A stretch of 64,000 bases of DNA from Paraburkholderia caledonica NBRC 102488 (lineage in GTDB: Bacteria > Pseudomonadota > Gammaproteobacteria > Burkholderiales > Burkholderiaceae), in contig NZ_BAYE01000004.1 of the NCBI RefSeq assembly GCF_000685095.1, forward strand, positions 430,954 through 494,953, written 5' to 3'. This document shows positions 35,201 to 44,222 of the stretch, piece after piece. A model generated the notes under the pieces. That model had not been told where the DNA came from and searched no databases. It saw only the letters and a list, made by a program, of their open reading frames with translations. Within the stretch, counting starts at the first letter, position 1. Every line of letters begins with the position of its first letter. The position numbers and the translations under genes are program-made.

Positions 35201-36025
35201 TTAGAACTTATACGAGACCGCGAGGAACGAGATGATCGGGTCAGCCTTGAGCTCGGCTTTCGAGACGCCCAGTTCCGTGCCGTCCGCGGCTTTGATGATG
35301 ACCGACGACGTCGTCTTCAGCGGAATGTAGGTCACGGAGGCCACCAGGCCCCAATGTTCCGTGATGTTGTACGCGAGGCCCGCGTTGAAAACCGGCGCCC
35401 ACGAGGACGAAGCCTTCGCCGACACCTGTGTTTTGCACGGCTTGCCCGCGCCGGCCGCGAGAATGGCGCCCAGGTTTTCCTGCGTCGATTGCACGAAGTT
35501 CGGGCTCAGCTGAATGTCCGAGAACCAGTTGTACGACACGCCGACCCCCACAAACGGCCTGAACCTGGCAGTCGGCGCATTGAAGTAGTACTGGAAGAGC
35601 AGCGCCGGGCTCCATTGGCGCACGCTCTTGACGATCGGATTCACCTGCGGATCGCCGATGTCCTGCTGGCCGAGCGCGCCGGCCGGTCCCGGCGGCTTGA
35701 TCGTGCCGTGCCCATAGATCTTGAACACAGGCGGCACGCCCGCCACCGTCGTCACGGCAATGTGATCGGTCAGGTAATGGCTGAACACAAGGCCGACCGT
35801 GTCGGCGTTGTTCGTCGACAGACTCGTGCCTTCCGAGGTGAACGAACTTGGCAACCGTAGCGGCGTGTTGATCGGCGTGGGCGCGACATGGGTGGTCAGC
35901 GGCGTGCTCGAATCCTGCGGCATGACGTGGAACCAGCCGAGCGCGGCTACGTTGTCGCCCGCATGTTGTGCGCGCGCACTGGCGGACAGGCACGCGACCA
36001 GCATCGCGAGATAGATTTTTTTCAT
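35201..36025 (-). CDS. OmpW-family outer membrane protein
   Basis: A 274-aa beta-barrel protein of the OmpW/AlkL family. The signal peptide is residues 1-19 (KKIYLAMLVACLSASARA). The mature N-terminus QHAGDNVAALGWFHVMPQDSS is the family signature. Eight strands are spread along the rest, including FRPFVGVGVSYNWFS and WGLVASVTYIPL, ending in a C-terminal Phe (FLAVSYKF) as needed for outer-membrane assembly. OmpW/AlkL proteins admit hydrophobic compounds. It is slightly longer than E. coli OmpW, with an extended loop near residues 40-75. A DUF2957 pair lies upstream on the same strand. Confidence 0.88.
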   Translation of the reverse strand: MKKIYLAMLVACLSASARAQHAGDNVAALGWFHVMPQDSSTPLTTHVAPTPINTPLRLPSSFTSEGTSLSTNNADTVGLVFSHYLTDHIAVTTVAGVPPVFKIYGHGTIKPPGPAGALGQQDIGDPQVNPIVKSVRQWSPALLFQYYFNAPTARFRPFVGVGVSYNWFSDIQLSPNFVQSTQENLGAILAAGAGKPCKTQVSAKASSSWAPVFNAGLAYNITEHWGLVASVTYIPLKTTSSVIIKAADGTELGVSKAELKADPIISFLAVSYKF

Positions 36026-36192
36026 GTTGTTGCTCCTCTAGGGCGCTCGTCAGGCGCGAGGCGCGCGTCGAGCGATGGCGCAGGCCGCAAGGCCAGCGCG
36101 CATGATCGTCGCTAACCGGGCCGCCGCGCTGCAGGAGCGGGCGGCGACCTCGGCGCAAAGGCCATTGCGTATTGACGGCGCGGGCGTGTCCG

Positions 36193-37437
36193 TTACTGAA
36201 CGAAGGCGCCGATCGTGAAGTACGGCGAGGCCGCGTTGGTCAGATCCAGGTAGCCGAATACGCCGCCCGTGAAAATCATCTTTCCGGTCGCCGTATTGCC
36301 CGTGGATGCGCCGACATGCGTCGTCGTGACTACGCCCGGCACTGTTTGCGTGAAGTCGAGATTCAGCGCGGTAGCAAGCGAGGCCTGCGACGCGTTGAAC
36401 GGATCGAGCAGCGTCGCCTGAGTGCCTGCCAGTGCGGTCGTGCGATAGTCGAACTGGCTATCTACGCCGATGTACTCGCCGTTCTGCGAGTTGACCGCTA
36501 TCGGGCTCTGCGGCGAGAGAATCGAGATGCCCGATTCGTCGTCCGCGTACGGTCCAAGCGCGCCGTTTTGCGGCACCGTGACCGACGAGTTCGCCGCGCC
36601 GGTGCGCACGAGAATCGGCACCAACTGGTTGCGCAGCCTGCCGACGATCATGTAACCGCGAGCTTTCGGCGTGGTGGCGAGCGTGGGCTTCGCCTGTCCC
36701 TGGAAGTTATTGGTCTGGAATGCGCCGCTGCCGTCGGCAGCCGGCGTGAAGTTACTGCCTGGCTGCTGGCATTTGCCCGCGTTGACGCCGGAGTTGTCGC
36801 ACTCGGTCCACGTACCGTCGGCGTTGATCGTGATTTTCGTATCCACGGCAACGGGCGCGAAATTTTGCGACGGCACCTGGTGGTAGCCGAGCTGGTTGTA
36901 GGTGCCGGCCACTTTCGTGAGGTCAGTTTCGATCGACGAAAACCCGATGAACGGGTAGTAGGGGAACTTGGTGTCCGGCACGGCGCCGACGCCGAGAATG
37001 CCGCCGAATGAAATTTCTGCACCGGGAATGGTGCCGCCCGCAACGCCCTCGCCGACGAAGATCCGTGCCGGCCGGTTCGGATCGAGGCTCGCGCCGTTCA
37101 GGCGGAACGCGCACTGGTTCAGCTTGTTGGTCGGCAGCAGCGTTTCCTGGGTCAGTGTGCCGCTCGCGACCTGACCCGCACGCGTTGGCACGACGGTGCC
37201 GGTGGTCGCGGGAATCGGAGATTCGACGTAGGTCACCTGCCACGTCATCTTTGCGGTGTCGAGTTGCAGTTTGACCAGTTCGCCGTCACCGCCGCCGCCT
37301 GTGTACACCGTGCTGTAGTCGAGCGACGCGGGGCACAGTCGAACTTCCGTCATTGGTCCGTCGCCGCCGCCGCCACCGCCGCATGCCGCCAGTAACGGTG
37401 CCGCGAGTGCGAGCACCGACAGGAATCTCCATTTCAT
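36193..37437 (-). CDS. DUF2957 lipoprotein (paralog 1)
   Basis: A 414-aa predicted lipoprotein. The ATG at 37437 begins a signal with lipobox LAAPLLAACGGGGGG. The rest is beta-rich with family motifs ESPIPATTGTVVPTRAGQ, KFPYYPFIGFSSIETDLTKV, DDESGISIL and GEYIGVDSQFDYRTTALAG. The frame stays open far upstream in the neighbouring paralog's DNA; that extension is a shadow. It is clearly related to the next gene upstream; the two are tandem duplicates. Function is unknown, probably an outer-membrane or exposed surface protein. Confidence 0.85.
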   Translation of the reverse strand: MKWRFLSVLALAAPLLAACGGGGGGDGPMTEVRLCPASLDYSTVYTGGGGDGELVKLQLDTAKMTWQVTYVESPIPATTGTVVPTRAGQVASGTLTQETLLPTNKLNQCAFRLNGASLDPNRPARIFVGEGVAGGTIPGAEISFGGILGVGAVPDTKFPYYPFIGFSSIETDLTKVAGTYNQLGYHQVPSQNFAPVAVDTKITINADGTWTECDNSGVNAGKCQQPGSNFTPAADGSGAFQTNNFQGQAKPTLATTPKARGYMIVGRLRNQLVPILVRTGAANSSVTVPQNGALGPYADDESGISILSPQSPIAVNSQNGEYIGVDSQFDYRTTALAGTQATLLDPFNASQASLATALNLDFTQTVPGVVTTTHVGASTGNTATGKMIFTGGVFGYLDLTNAASPYFTIGAFVQ

Positions 37438-37535
37438 ACCGCCTCCAGAATTTTTTCGTTGTAGGTGGCCGGCTCCCAGTCCAGCCACCGCTTGCTCTTT
37501 TATGTCTCGTCCTGCCAACTGGGTTTGCTTTCCCG

Positions 37536-38957
37536 CTACTTGCTGATTTGCGCTCCTATGCCGAAGTACGGCGTGCTTGGCGTGTCCGCGTTCGCCGACG
37601 TCGATGCGATGCCGTTGTTCTCCGCGCCCTGGATCTCGATCGCGTATAAGCCGCCGGAGGCGATCGCGAGGCCGGTCTTGCCGTTGGTGTCCTGCACGCC
37701 GACGAGTCCGGGGCTTGGCAATCCGTAGCCGAGGCCGAAGCCGCTTTCGCCCGCCGAAGTGCTCGGGTTGATGAACGTGCCGACCGCGCCCTGGATCAGC
37801 GTCGCCGTGTACTTGAAGTTCGAATCGGCGCCGACGTAGCCACCGTCGAAGCCGCCGGATGCGAGCGGCGTCGCTGCGGCGAGCATCGCGATACCGGACT
37901 CGTCGTCGACCTTGGCGTCGAGATGAAGCGGCGCCGTCCCCAGGTTGATGTAGCCGGTGCGCACGACGAGCGGCACGGTCGCGCCGTTCACCTGGCCGAG
38001 AATCATGTGCGCGGTCCCCGACTTGCCGGTCGCGCCGACCAGCGGGAGTTGAAACTGCTGCACGATCTGCGGCGCCTGCTGGCTGTCGAAGTAGCCGTTG
38101 CTGTTGAGCGTCAACGGGTTGCCGGTGGTCAGGCAGCCGCCGGCATTGGGCGAGTAATTCGGATTGGCCGTGTTGCTGCTCGTGCAGGTGCCGCTTGCGT
38201 CGAACGTTTCGACGGTGTTGGTCGCGACCGTCGAGTAGTTGCCTGACGGTGCCAGGTGGTACAGCAGGCCGTTGTAGGTGCCCGGCAGTTTCGTGATGTC
38301 GGTGGTCGTGCTCGCGAAGCCGAGGAACGGGTAAAAGTCGAAATGCCGGTTCGGCACCGCGCCAATGCCCGAGCCGATGAGGGGAATCGACAATCCGTCG
38401 AACTCGACCGTCGCGCCTGGAATGCCCCCGCCCGCCACGCCTTGGCCGACGAAGATCATCGGCGGATTTGGATTGTTGGCGAAGCCGGGCGTCGTGTAGG
38501 GCTGGGCGTCGCCGGCCGCCGTGCCGGTGCCCGCGCCGAGGATGAACGCGCAGCGCGTTTGCTCCGCGGTCGGCAGCGTGCCGGTGGGCGGGTGAATCAC
38601 CGCGCCGGCGATCTGGGTGCCGGCGCGCGTGGGCGTGACCGTGCCGGTGCGCAGTGGAATCGGCGACTCGAGCCACTTGAGCGTGTAGGTCATCGCAGTG
38701 GCGTCGATATTGATCTGCACCACCTCGCCGCTGCCGGCCCCGCCGAGGAACGTGCTTTTGACGATGTCCGCGGTGGCGGGACAGAGCGCAGCCGCAGTGC
38801 CGTTCGAAGGAGGCGGGCCCTGCACGCCGCAACTGGAACCCGAGCATTGCGGCGAGTTGATCGGGCCGGGATTATCGGCTTTGCTGCCGCCGCAAGCTAT
38901 TAGTAAAGGCGTCGTGGCAATAGCCATTGCCAAGCCTCGAATAATGGCGTCCGCCAT
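37536..38957 (-). CDS. DUF2957 lipoprotein (paralog 2)
   Basis: A 473-aa protein with lipobox TTPLLIACGGSKADN. The start at 38957 is chosen because GGGAG lies 8 bp before it; an ATG 6 codons upstream has no such site. It shares with the downstream paralog the blocks LESPIPLRTGTVTPTRAGTQ, RHFDFYPFLGFASTTTDITKL, KVDDESGIAML and GGYVGADSNFKYTATLIQG. It is longer by ~60 residues, mostly in the linker after the Cys and a middle insertion. The 98-bp gap to its paralog suggests one transcript. Role unknown. Confidence 0.85.
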   Translation of the reverse strand: MADAIIRGLAMAIATTPLLIACGGSKADNPGPINSPQCSGSSCGVQGPPPSNGTAAALCPATADIVKSTFLGGAGSGEVVQINIDATAMTYTLKWLESPIPLRTGTVTPTRAGTQIAGAVIHPPTGTLPTAEQTRCAFILGAGTGTAAGDAQPYTTPGFANNPNPPMIFVGQGVAGGGIPGATVEFDGLSIPLIGSGIGAVPNRHFDFYPFLGFASTTTDITKLPGTYNGLLYHLAPSGNYSTVATNTVETFDASGTCTSSNTANPNYSPNAGGCLTTGNPLTLNSNGYFDSQQAPQIVQQFQLPLVGATGKSGTAHMILGQVNGATVPLVVRTGYINLGTAPLHLDAKVDDESGIAMLAAATPLASGGFDGGYVGADSNFKYTATLIQGAVGTFINPSTSAGESGFGLGYGLPSPGLVGVQDTNGKTGLAIASGGLYAIEIQGAENNGIASTSANADTPSTPYFGIGAQISK

Positions 38958-39197
38958 ACTGTTGTCTCCCTTCATGTATTTGTGCGAGCTAATTTCGCTG
39001 CGCGATTAACGGCTGTCAATTGAATGAGCCGTCTAAAAAAGCCGATTCAAACAAGGGCATTTTGGCTATGCACACAGTGAGTGGGCGCAAGCGGCGCTTT
39101 TAAACAAAGACGTGAGTTGGACGCGAAACGGCGCTTCGTTGCTCGGCGGCACACCCTTACCAAATAAGCCTCGGAGCAAAATCGTTTCTATGATCTG

Positions 39198-39211
39198 CGA
39201 ACGATCGTTCG
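39198..39211. promoter_or_regulatory. Perfect 14-bp palindrome, TetR-type operator candidate
   Basis: CGAACGATCGTTCG reads identically on both strands. It lies about 240 bp upstream of the DUF2957 lipoprotein start. The CGAACG half-sites resemble those of TetR-type repressors. No local regulator gene is adjacent, so the binding protein is unknown. Confidence 0.45.
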
Positions 39212-39380
39212 ACAAAAAATCCGGAGTTTCCCTATGCGGCAAACTATGCTGATAGAGTGAAGAGCGGGGGAAGAGTTACCCGAAGAAATGGAGCTCTCGA
39301 TTAAACAGTTTCAAATAGCGGGAGTTACCTGCGAATAAGTGTAAATAAATGTTTCGGCGAAGGTGTTTTTAAAACAAAAA

Positions 39381-39402
39381 AACCGGTCTCTTGAGACCGG
39401 CT
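39381..39402 (-). terminator. Terminator of argC
   Basis: An 8-bp perfect stem (CCGGTCTC/GAGACCGG, two-base loop as written, likely opening to four) lies 48 bp downstream of argC on the minus strand, followed by a run of T on that strand (39374-39382 as A). Confidence 0.8.
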
Positions 39403-39449
39403 TTCGCAAAGCTGACAAACGGCAATTCGATGCGGGCTATATAACCTTG

Positions 39450-40397
39450 TCAGCGTTTCAACCCGCTTTCCTCAGCCGCGCCGATTGCCAGATTCATGCA
39501 TTGAATTGCCGCGCCCGAAGCGCCCTTGCCCAGGTTGTCGAGGCGAGCCACGGTTACAAAGCGCTCCGCCGTGCCAAACACGAACAGATCGACGCGGTTC
39601 GTGTCGTTGTTCGCCTGAACGTCGAAAAAACCGCTGTCGAGATTCGCTTCCGCATCGAACGGCGCGACGCGCACGAACGCTTCATCCGCGTAGTACTCGG
39701 CGAGGTGCGCCTGCACCTGTTGCGGTGTGGTCTTCCTGGCCAACTGGCGCGGCGAGAAGTAGGTGGTGACCGCGAGACCCTTGTAAAAGTCGCCGACGAT
39801 CGGCGTAAAGATCGGCGCCGACGTCAGCCCGGTGTGCGCCGCCATTTCCGGCAGATGCTTGTGCGTGAGACCCAGCGCATAAGGACGCGGGCTCTTGAGC
39901 TTCGCGTTACCGCCGGCTTCGTAGTCGGCGATCATTTTTTTGCCGCCGCCGCTGTAGCCGGTGATGGAATAAGCGTGCGCGTCGAAGTCAGGCGCGACCA
40001 CGCCCGCTTCCACGAGCGGGCGCATGGCCAGCACAAAAGCCGATGCGTGACAGCCGGGAACGGCGATACGCTTGGCTGTGCGCAGGCGCTCGCGCTGCGA
40101 ACGGGCAAGTTCCGGCAGCCCATAAGCCCAGTCTGCGGACGTGCGGAACGCGGTGCTGGCATCGATCAGAACCGTGCGCTCGTTCTCAACCAGCGAAGCC
40201 GATTCGCGTGATGCAACGTCGGGCAGGCACAGAAACGTCACGTCCGACGCGTTGATGAGGCGGCGGCGCTCCTCGAGATCTTTGCGCTTCGCTTCGTCGA
40301 TGCGCAAAATTTCCACGTCGGCGCGCTGCGACAGGTACTCAAAAATCTTCAGGCCGGTCGTGCCTTCCTGTCCGTCGACAAAAACTTTCGTGCTCAT
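39450..40397 (-). CDS. argC: N-acetyl-gamma-glutamyl-phosphate reductase ArgC (short type)
   Basis: A 315-aa ArgC of the shorter type 2 class. It reduces N-acetylglutamyl-phosphate to the semialdehyde in arginine synthesis. The Rossmann motif is [18 protein letters not shown]. The catalytic Cys lies in [15 protein letters not shown] at about residue 112. [13 protein letters not shown] is the family's substrate/NADP loop. It is alone here, with its own terminator. The length distinguishes it from the ~345-aa type 1 form in enterobacteria. Confidence 0.93.
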   Translation of the reverse strand: MSTKVFVDGQEGTTGLKIFEYLSQRADVEILRIDEAKRKDLEERRRLINASDVTFLCLPDVASRESASLVENERTVLIDASTAFRTSADWAYGLPELARSQRERLRTAKRIAVPGCHASAFVLAMRPLVEAGVVAPDFDAHAYSITGYSGGGKKMIADYEAGGNAKLKSPRPYALGLTHKHLPEMAAHTGLTSAPIFTPIVGDFYKGLAVTTYFSPRQLARKTTPQQVQAHLAEYYADEAFVRVAPFDAEANLDSGFFDVQANNDTNRVDLFVFGTAERFVTVARLDNLGKGASGAAIQCMNLAIGAAEESGLKR

Positions 40398-40604
40398 CTC
40401 GATCTCACTGGCTTCTTTGAAAACGGCGCGCTAGGCCGCGCGAAAACGCCATTTTAAAACCTCATCGCCGCGCGCGTGCGAAAGCGCTGGAAATGGGCGC
40501 AAAAACAGCAGAAAAACGACGATGCTCGCTGAAGGTGACAGCGGCATGACGCAGGCGCGGCGTAGCAGGCAGGCACCGCGCGACCAACCGGCCAACGCGA
40601 AGTA

Positions 40605-41177
40605 TTAGCCGGCGGCGGATATCCAGCGGGCTGTCACCTGCGCGACGCGTGCGCCGAACAGGCGCGCCGTTTCCAGATCGCCTTCAGGCGGCGCCTCTTC
40701 CGGCGAAGCATCCGCCGGAGATTGCGTGAGCACGCCGGTCGAACCGCCGACGTAATTCAGGTCGTTGCGGGTGGCGGCCTTGGTATTGGAGGGCATCAAA
40801 CCGGTACCCACCCAGATCATGCCGTGCTGCATCGCGAGCGTGACGAAGTACTGGATGGTCAGGAACTTGTCGCCGTTCATCGTCGCCGAGTTGGTGAAAC
40901 CGGCCGCGATCTTGTCCTTCCACGTTTGGCCGAACCACGGTTTTGAGCTCGCGTCGGCGAACTTCTTGAAGTCGGCGGACGGTCCGCCCATGTACGTCGG
41001 CGCGCCGAAGATGATCGCGTCTGCGGCGGCGAGTTCGGCCCACGCAGCTTCGTCGATGTCGCCGACCGGCAGGAGCTTTGCCTCTGCGCCCGCCTCCTGC
41101 GTGCCGGCGAGCACGGACTCGGCGACCTTCTTCGTGTGGCCGTAGCCGCTGTGATAAACAATGACGATCTTCGACAT
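40605..41177 (-). CDS. Flavodoxin-like NAD(P)H-dependent oxidoreductase
   Basis: A 190-aa flavodoxin-fold protein related to WrbA. The frame is open to 41279; the ATG at 41177 gives MSKIVIVYHSGYGHTKKVAES, the FMN phosphate-binding loop. Further motifs are DAIIFGAPTYMGGPSADFKKFAD and a C-terminal FGARVAQVTARW. WrbA-like enzymes reduce quinones using NAD(P)H. The neighbours do not point to a pathway. Confidence 0.85.
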   Translation of the reverse strand: MSKIVIVYHSGYGHTKKVAESVLAGTQEAGAEAKLLPVGDIDEAAWAELAAADAIIFGAPTYMGGPSADFKKFADASSKPWFGQTWKDKIAAGFTNSATMNGDKFLTIQYFVTLAMQHGMIWVGTGLMPSNTKAATRNDLNYVGGSTGVLTQSPADASPEEAPPEGDLETARLFGARVAQVTARWISAAG

Positions 41178-41383
41178 AAGACGCTCCCGCAAAGAAGAGG
41201 AATTGAACGACGCACGATGCCGATGCGTTGGCGGTCCCAAGCAGTGCTGGTGACGCCAACCTGTGCAGCCTGAAAGCACATGAACCCGCGCGGATCACAG
41301 AACGCACACGGTACGTCGGATACGCATGCAAGCCATACGCCAATCGGGCTCCCGGCCGACAGGACCCTTCGACGTGCGCCGCG

Positions 41384-41986
41384 CTACCGACCGTAATTCA
41401 CCACCATCCTCGCGCTGCCGAGCGCCGCCGTGCCGATCTCGTGATCGAACATCAGTGCGGGTCGGCCTTGCGCGAGGCGCAGGTCCGCGGTGTTCAATGC
41501 ATAGACCGTAATCACGTAGCGGTGCGGTTTGCCGGGCGGCGGGCAGGGGCCGCCATAGCCGTCCGTGTCGAAGTCGTTGCGCGATTCCACCGCGCCGAGT
41601 TTCCTGAGGAAGCCGGAAGCGCTCGCGTTCTCAGGCAGGCTCGCGACAGTCGCCGGGATGCCTGCGACGGCCCAATGCCACCAGCCGCGGCCGGGGGCAT
41701 CGGGATCGAACATGGTGATGGCAAAACCGCGTGTTCCGGGCGGCGCGTCACGCCACGTCAATTGCGGGGAGCGGTTACCGCCCTTGCAGTCGCCCTGATC
41801 GAAAACTTGCGGAGTATTGACTGTGCCCCCGGCCCGGAAGCTGGCGCTGGTCAGCGAGAATGCGCCTTGGGCGAAAGCGCGTGGCCCCTGCGCAAGCCAG
41901 AGCGCGAGGCCCAGTGTGGCGCAGACAAAGAACGGCGTGCGGCGAAACGGTGAAGCGTACGAAACAACCAGGCAACGCAAGTGCAT
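41384..41986 (-). CDS. YbhB/YbcL family PEBP-like protein, exported
   Basis: A 200-aa phosphatidylethanolamine-binding-like protein. The start at 41986 has AGGAG 9 bp upstream and encodes an Arg-containing signal peptide (ending ...LAQGPRAFAQ). Motifs are GNRSPQLTWRDAPPGTRGFAITMFDPDAP and HWAVAGIPATV, then YGGPCPPPGKPHRYVITVYAL, which are diagnostic of the YbhB/YbcL family. Role unknown; the eukaryotic relatives bind phospholipids and inhibit kinases. Confidence 0.85.
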   Translation of the reverse strand: MHLRCLVVSYASPFRRTPFFVCATLGLALWLAQGPRAFAQGAFSLTSASFRAGGTVNTPQVFDQGDCKGGNRSPQLTWRDAPPGTRGFAITMFDPDAPGRGWWHWAVAGIPATVASLPENASASGFLRKLGAVESRNDFDTDGYGGPCPPPGKPHRYVITVYALNTADLRLAQGRPALMFDHEIGTAALGSARMVVNYGR

Positions 41987-42352
41987 GTGCCGGTTCTCCT
42001 GTGTCGACCAGAGGGGCTGTTGCTGTCGGCGAGCCTGGCGCTTTGGCACCTGCTCGACGTTACGCAAAGCGCTTACTCGGATCCTGTGCAGCACAAGGTT
42101 GCTGCGAGGGCGCGAGCTGACTGACTTGCGCTGATTATTGTCCCTATTTTGTGCCCGAAGGTCGAATCAAGTCTAACATTAGCTCTACGATCATCGTTGT
42201 TGTGCGCAACCGGATTGCGGGCCTGAAAATGGGCTATAGTCGGAAGAATTTTCGCGTGCACTAGCCCGTGTCCTATCAGGTAGCGTTAAACATTAAGAAT
42301 AAAAAGAATGTCTGAAGTTTTGGAGAGGGGTTTTCCTGTCGAGGTACGGGCA
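41987..42352. other. Divergent control region between ybhB-like and response-regulator genes
   Basis: A 366-bp gap. It contains an inverted repeat CGCAA-CCGGA-TTGCG (42205-42219) and a -10-like TATAGT (42235-42240) upstream of the regulator. A TTGCGG at 42215-42220 is only 14 bp from it, so a standard promoter is not proven. Confidence 0.4.
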
Positions 42353-43042
42353 ATGCAAGACGTAGTCAAGGTAGTCATCGCCGACGATCATCCAGTAATC
42401 CTATTCGGCGCAGAACAGGCTTTGCTCAAGTTTCCCGGAATGCAGGTGGTCGCGCGTGCGCGGCAGTCGACGGAACTGATCAAAGTGCTGCAAACGGTTG
42501 AGTGCGACGTGCTCGTAACCGACCTCGCCATGCCGGGGGGCCAGTTCGGCGACGGCTTGCCGTTGATCGGATACCTGCGCCGCAACTTTGCCAAGGTTCC
42601 CATCGTCGTACTGACGATGCTGGAGAATGCCGCGCTGCTGCAACGCTTGCGAGAGTTGGGCGTGACGTCGGTTGTGAACAAGTCGGACGATCTGAGCCAC
42701 ATCGGACTCGCGGTGCAGCACGTAAGCCGCAACCTCGAATACATGAGCCCGTCGGTGAAGGCGTCGCTCGACGCGTTGCGCATGAATGCCGGCGGCAAGA
42801 GCGACGAGGTGATGTTATCGAGGCGCGAGCTTGAAGTCGTGCGGCTCTTCGTGTCGGGAATGACCATCAAGGAGATCTCCGAGCAACTGAATCGCAGCAT
42901 CAAGACGATCAGTACACAGAAGAACACGGCGATGCGCAAGCTCGGCATTGACCGCGATTCGGAGTTGTTCCAGTACGCGCAAAGCAACGGCTTGCTGAAT
43001 TTGTCGTCGCATTCGGCGGGAAATGGGGGTGACCCGCCTTAA
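42353..43042 (+). CDS. Orphan NarL/RcsB-type response regulator
   Basis: A 229-aa response regulator. The receiver domain has VVIADDHPVI, the phosphoacceptor Asp in DVLVTDLAMPGG and the conserved Lys in VVNKSDDL. A LuxR-type helix-turn-helix follows (LSRRELEVVRLFVSGMTIKEISEQLNRSIKTISTQK). Its HTH ending resembles RcsB. The start at 42353 has GAGG 8 bp upstream; the ATG at 42308 has no ribosome site, though 15 extra residues remain in frame there. No histidine kinase is adjacent, so it is an orphan. Confidence 0.85.
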   Translation: MQDVVKVVIADDHPVILFGAEQALLKFPGMQVVARARQSTELIKVLQTVECDVLVTDLAMPGGQFGDGLPLIGYLRRNFAKVPIVVLTMLENAALLQRLRELGVTSVVNKSDDLSHIGLAVQHVSRNLEYMSPSVKASLDALRMNAGGKSDEVMLSRRELEVVRLFVSGMTIKEISEQLNRSIKTISTQKNTAMRKLGIDRDSELFQYAQSNGLLNLSSHSAGNGGDPP

Positions 43043-43074
43043 CCATTCGCAGCTATTTTTTGCCGCAAAAAGAT

Positions 43075-43105
43075 AAAGGCCGCCTGTGAAAAACAGGCGG
43101 CCTTT
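43075..43105. terminator. Bidirectional terminator between regulator and pyrE
   Basis: A perfect 13-bp stem AAAGGCCGCCTGT (43075-43087) with its complement 43093-43105, loop GAAAA, followed by TT on the plus side and an A-run on the other. It ends the regulator gene and the convergent pyrE. Confidence 0.85.
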
Positions 43106-43133
43106 TTATTCGAGCGGTATTGCGCAGTGACGC

Positions 43134-43820
43134 TTACTGGGGCGTTGACGTTGCGCCGCCGTGCGCTGCCGACCACTCAGCCGGTGCGTGCAGGAATTTT
43201 TCGACTTCGTCGAGCGTCTTCGAGTCGAAGTACTTGTTTTCCTTGGCGACGCGCAGCACGTCCCACCACGTAGCGAGCGCGTGCAGATCGACGTCGATGT
43301 CTTTCAGCACCGAGACGCTTTCTTTGAAGATGTTGTAGTGGAACAGCACGAAGCAGTGATTCACCGTCGCGCCCGCGGTGCGCAGCGCGTTGATGAAGTT
43401 GATCTTGCTGCGGCTGTCGGTTGTCAGATCTTCGACGAGCAGCACACGCTGACCTTCGGTCAACAAACCTTCGATTTGCGCATTGCGGCCAAAGCCCTTC
43501 GGCTTCTTGCGCACGTATTGCATCGGCACCATCAGGCGGTCGGACAGCCACGCCGCGAACGGAATGCCGGCAGTTTCACCGCCCGCCACCGCGTCGATCT
43601 GCTCGTAACCCACGTCGCGCAGAATGGTGCTTTCCGCCATTTCCATCAGGCCGCGACGAACGCGCGGGTAGGAAATCAGCTTGCGGCAATCGATATAAAC
43701 CGGGCTCGCCCAGCCGGACGTGAAAATGTACGGTTTCTCCGCGTTGAAATGCACTGCCTGTACTTCAAGCAGCATCTTGGCGGTGGTGTCGGAGATCGTC
43801 TGGCGATCGAAGCCTGTCAT
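43134..43820 (-). CDS. pyrE: Orotate phosphoribosyltransferase PyrE
   Basis: A 228-aa enzyme that joins orotate to PRPP to give OMP in pyrimidine synthesis. The PRPP-binding motif is [17 protein letters not shown] at about residues 130-146. [17 protein letters not shown] and [18 protein letters not shown] are also typical of the family. The length and the N-terminus [24 protein letters not shown] suit bacterial OPRTase. It is a single gene, not in an operon here. Confidence 0.93.
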   Translation of the reverse strand: MTGFDRQTISDTTAKMLLEVQAVHFNAEKPYIFTSGWASPVYIDCRKLISYPRVRRGLMEMAESTILRDVGYEQIDAVAGGETAGIPFAAWLSDRLMVPMQYVRKKPKGFGRNAQIEGLLTEGQRVLLVEDLTTDSRSKINFINALRTAGATVNHCFVLFHYNIFKESVSVLKDIDVDLHALATWWDVLRVAKENKYFDSKTLDEVEKFLHAPAEWSAAHGGATSTPQ

Positions 43821-44222
43821 GGGCGGATCCTTGGGTATGAGCGGGAGAAGCGGGCGCTAAGCCCGGTGGCGCAGCAAGCGGGATATGCCGCGCCGTACTG
43901 GGCGGAATATGCAGCCAGCCAGTGGATGCCGGCCGGTTTTTGCTGCGCGCGTAGGCCGACATTTTACCCGAAACGGACCCTTCCGAGGAGGCCGTCGGCG
44001 CGGCGGCCCAGAACCGCAACGGCCGCCGCTGCGTTGAAACCCGCGGGCAGGCATTGGGCGGCAAGGTTTGGCGCGGCTTTCTGCCTGGCGTCACGGCGCG
44101 ATCTCAAGCTTGATCGACTGGCTTTTTGGCTAGCTTGTGAGCGGCTTTGCGCGCCTTTACACTCACGCGAATTTCTCGGCCGCCGGCGGCCGCTGCCTCC
44201 CATCGAACTTCGGATTGCTTCC
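43821..44222. other. Divergent control region between pyrE and the MFS gene
   Basis: A 402-bp GC-rich gap with no gene of its own. A TTGTGA (44135-44140) to TACACT (44158-44163) pair with a 17-bp spacer is a candidate promoter for the MFS gene (ATG 44223). I see no operator palindrome. Confidence 0.5.

Larger units (their letters stand above)
38958..39449. other. Control region upstream of the DUF2957 pair
   Basis: A 492-bp, relatively AT-rich gap between the lipoprotein gene start and the end of argC. It holds the argC terminator (39381-39402) and a perfect 14-bp palindrome (39198-39211). I see no gene in it. Confidence 0.6.

Noticed and set aside
36193..38847. An 884-aa open frame on the minus strand over both DUF2957 genes
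   Set aside because: The DUF2957 paralog upstream is coded in another frame. Only the part from 37437 down has a signal peptide and family motifs; the rest is an Arg/Asp/His-rich shadow.
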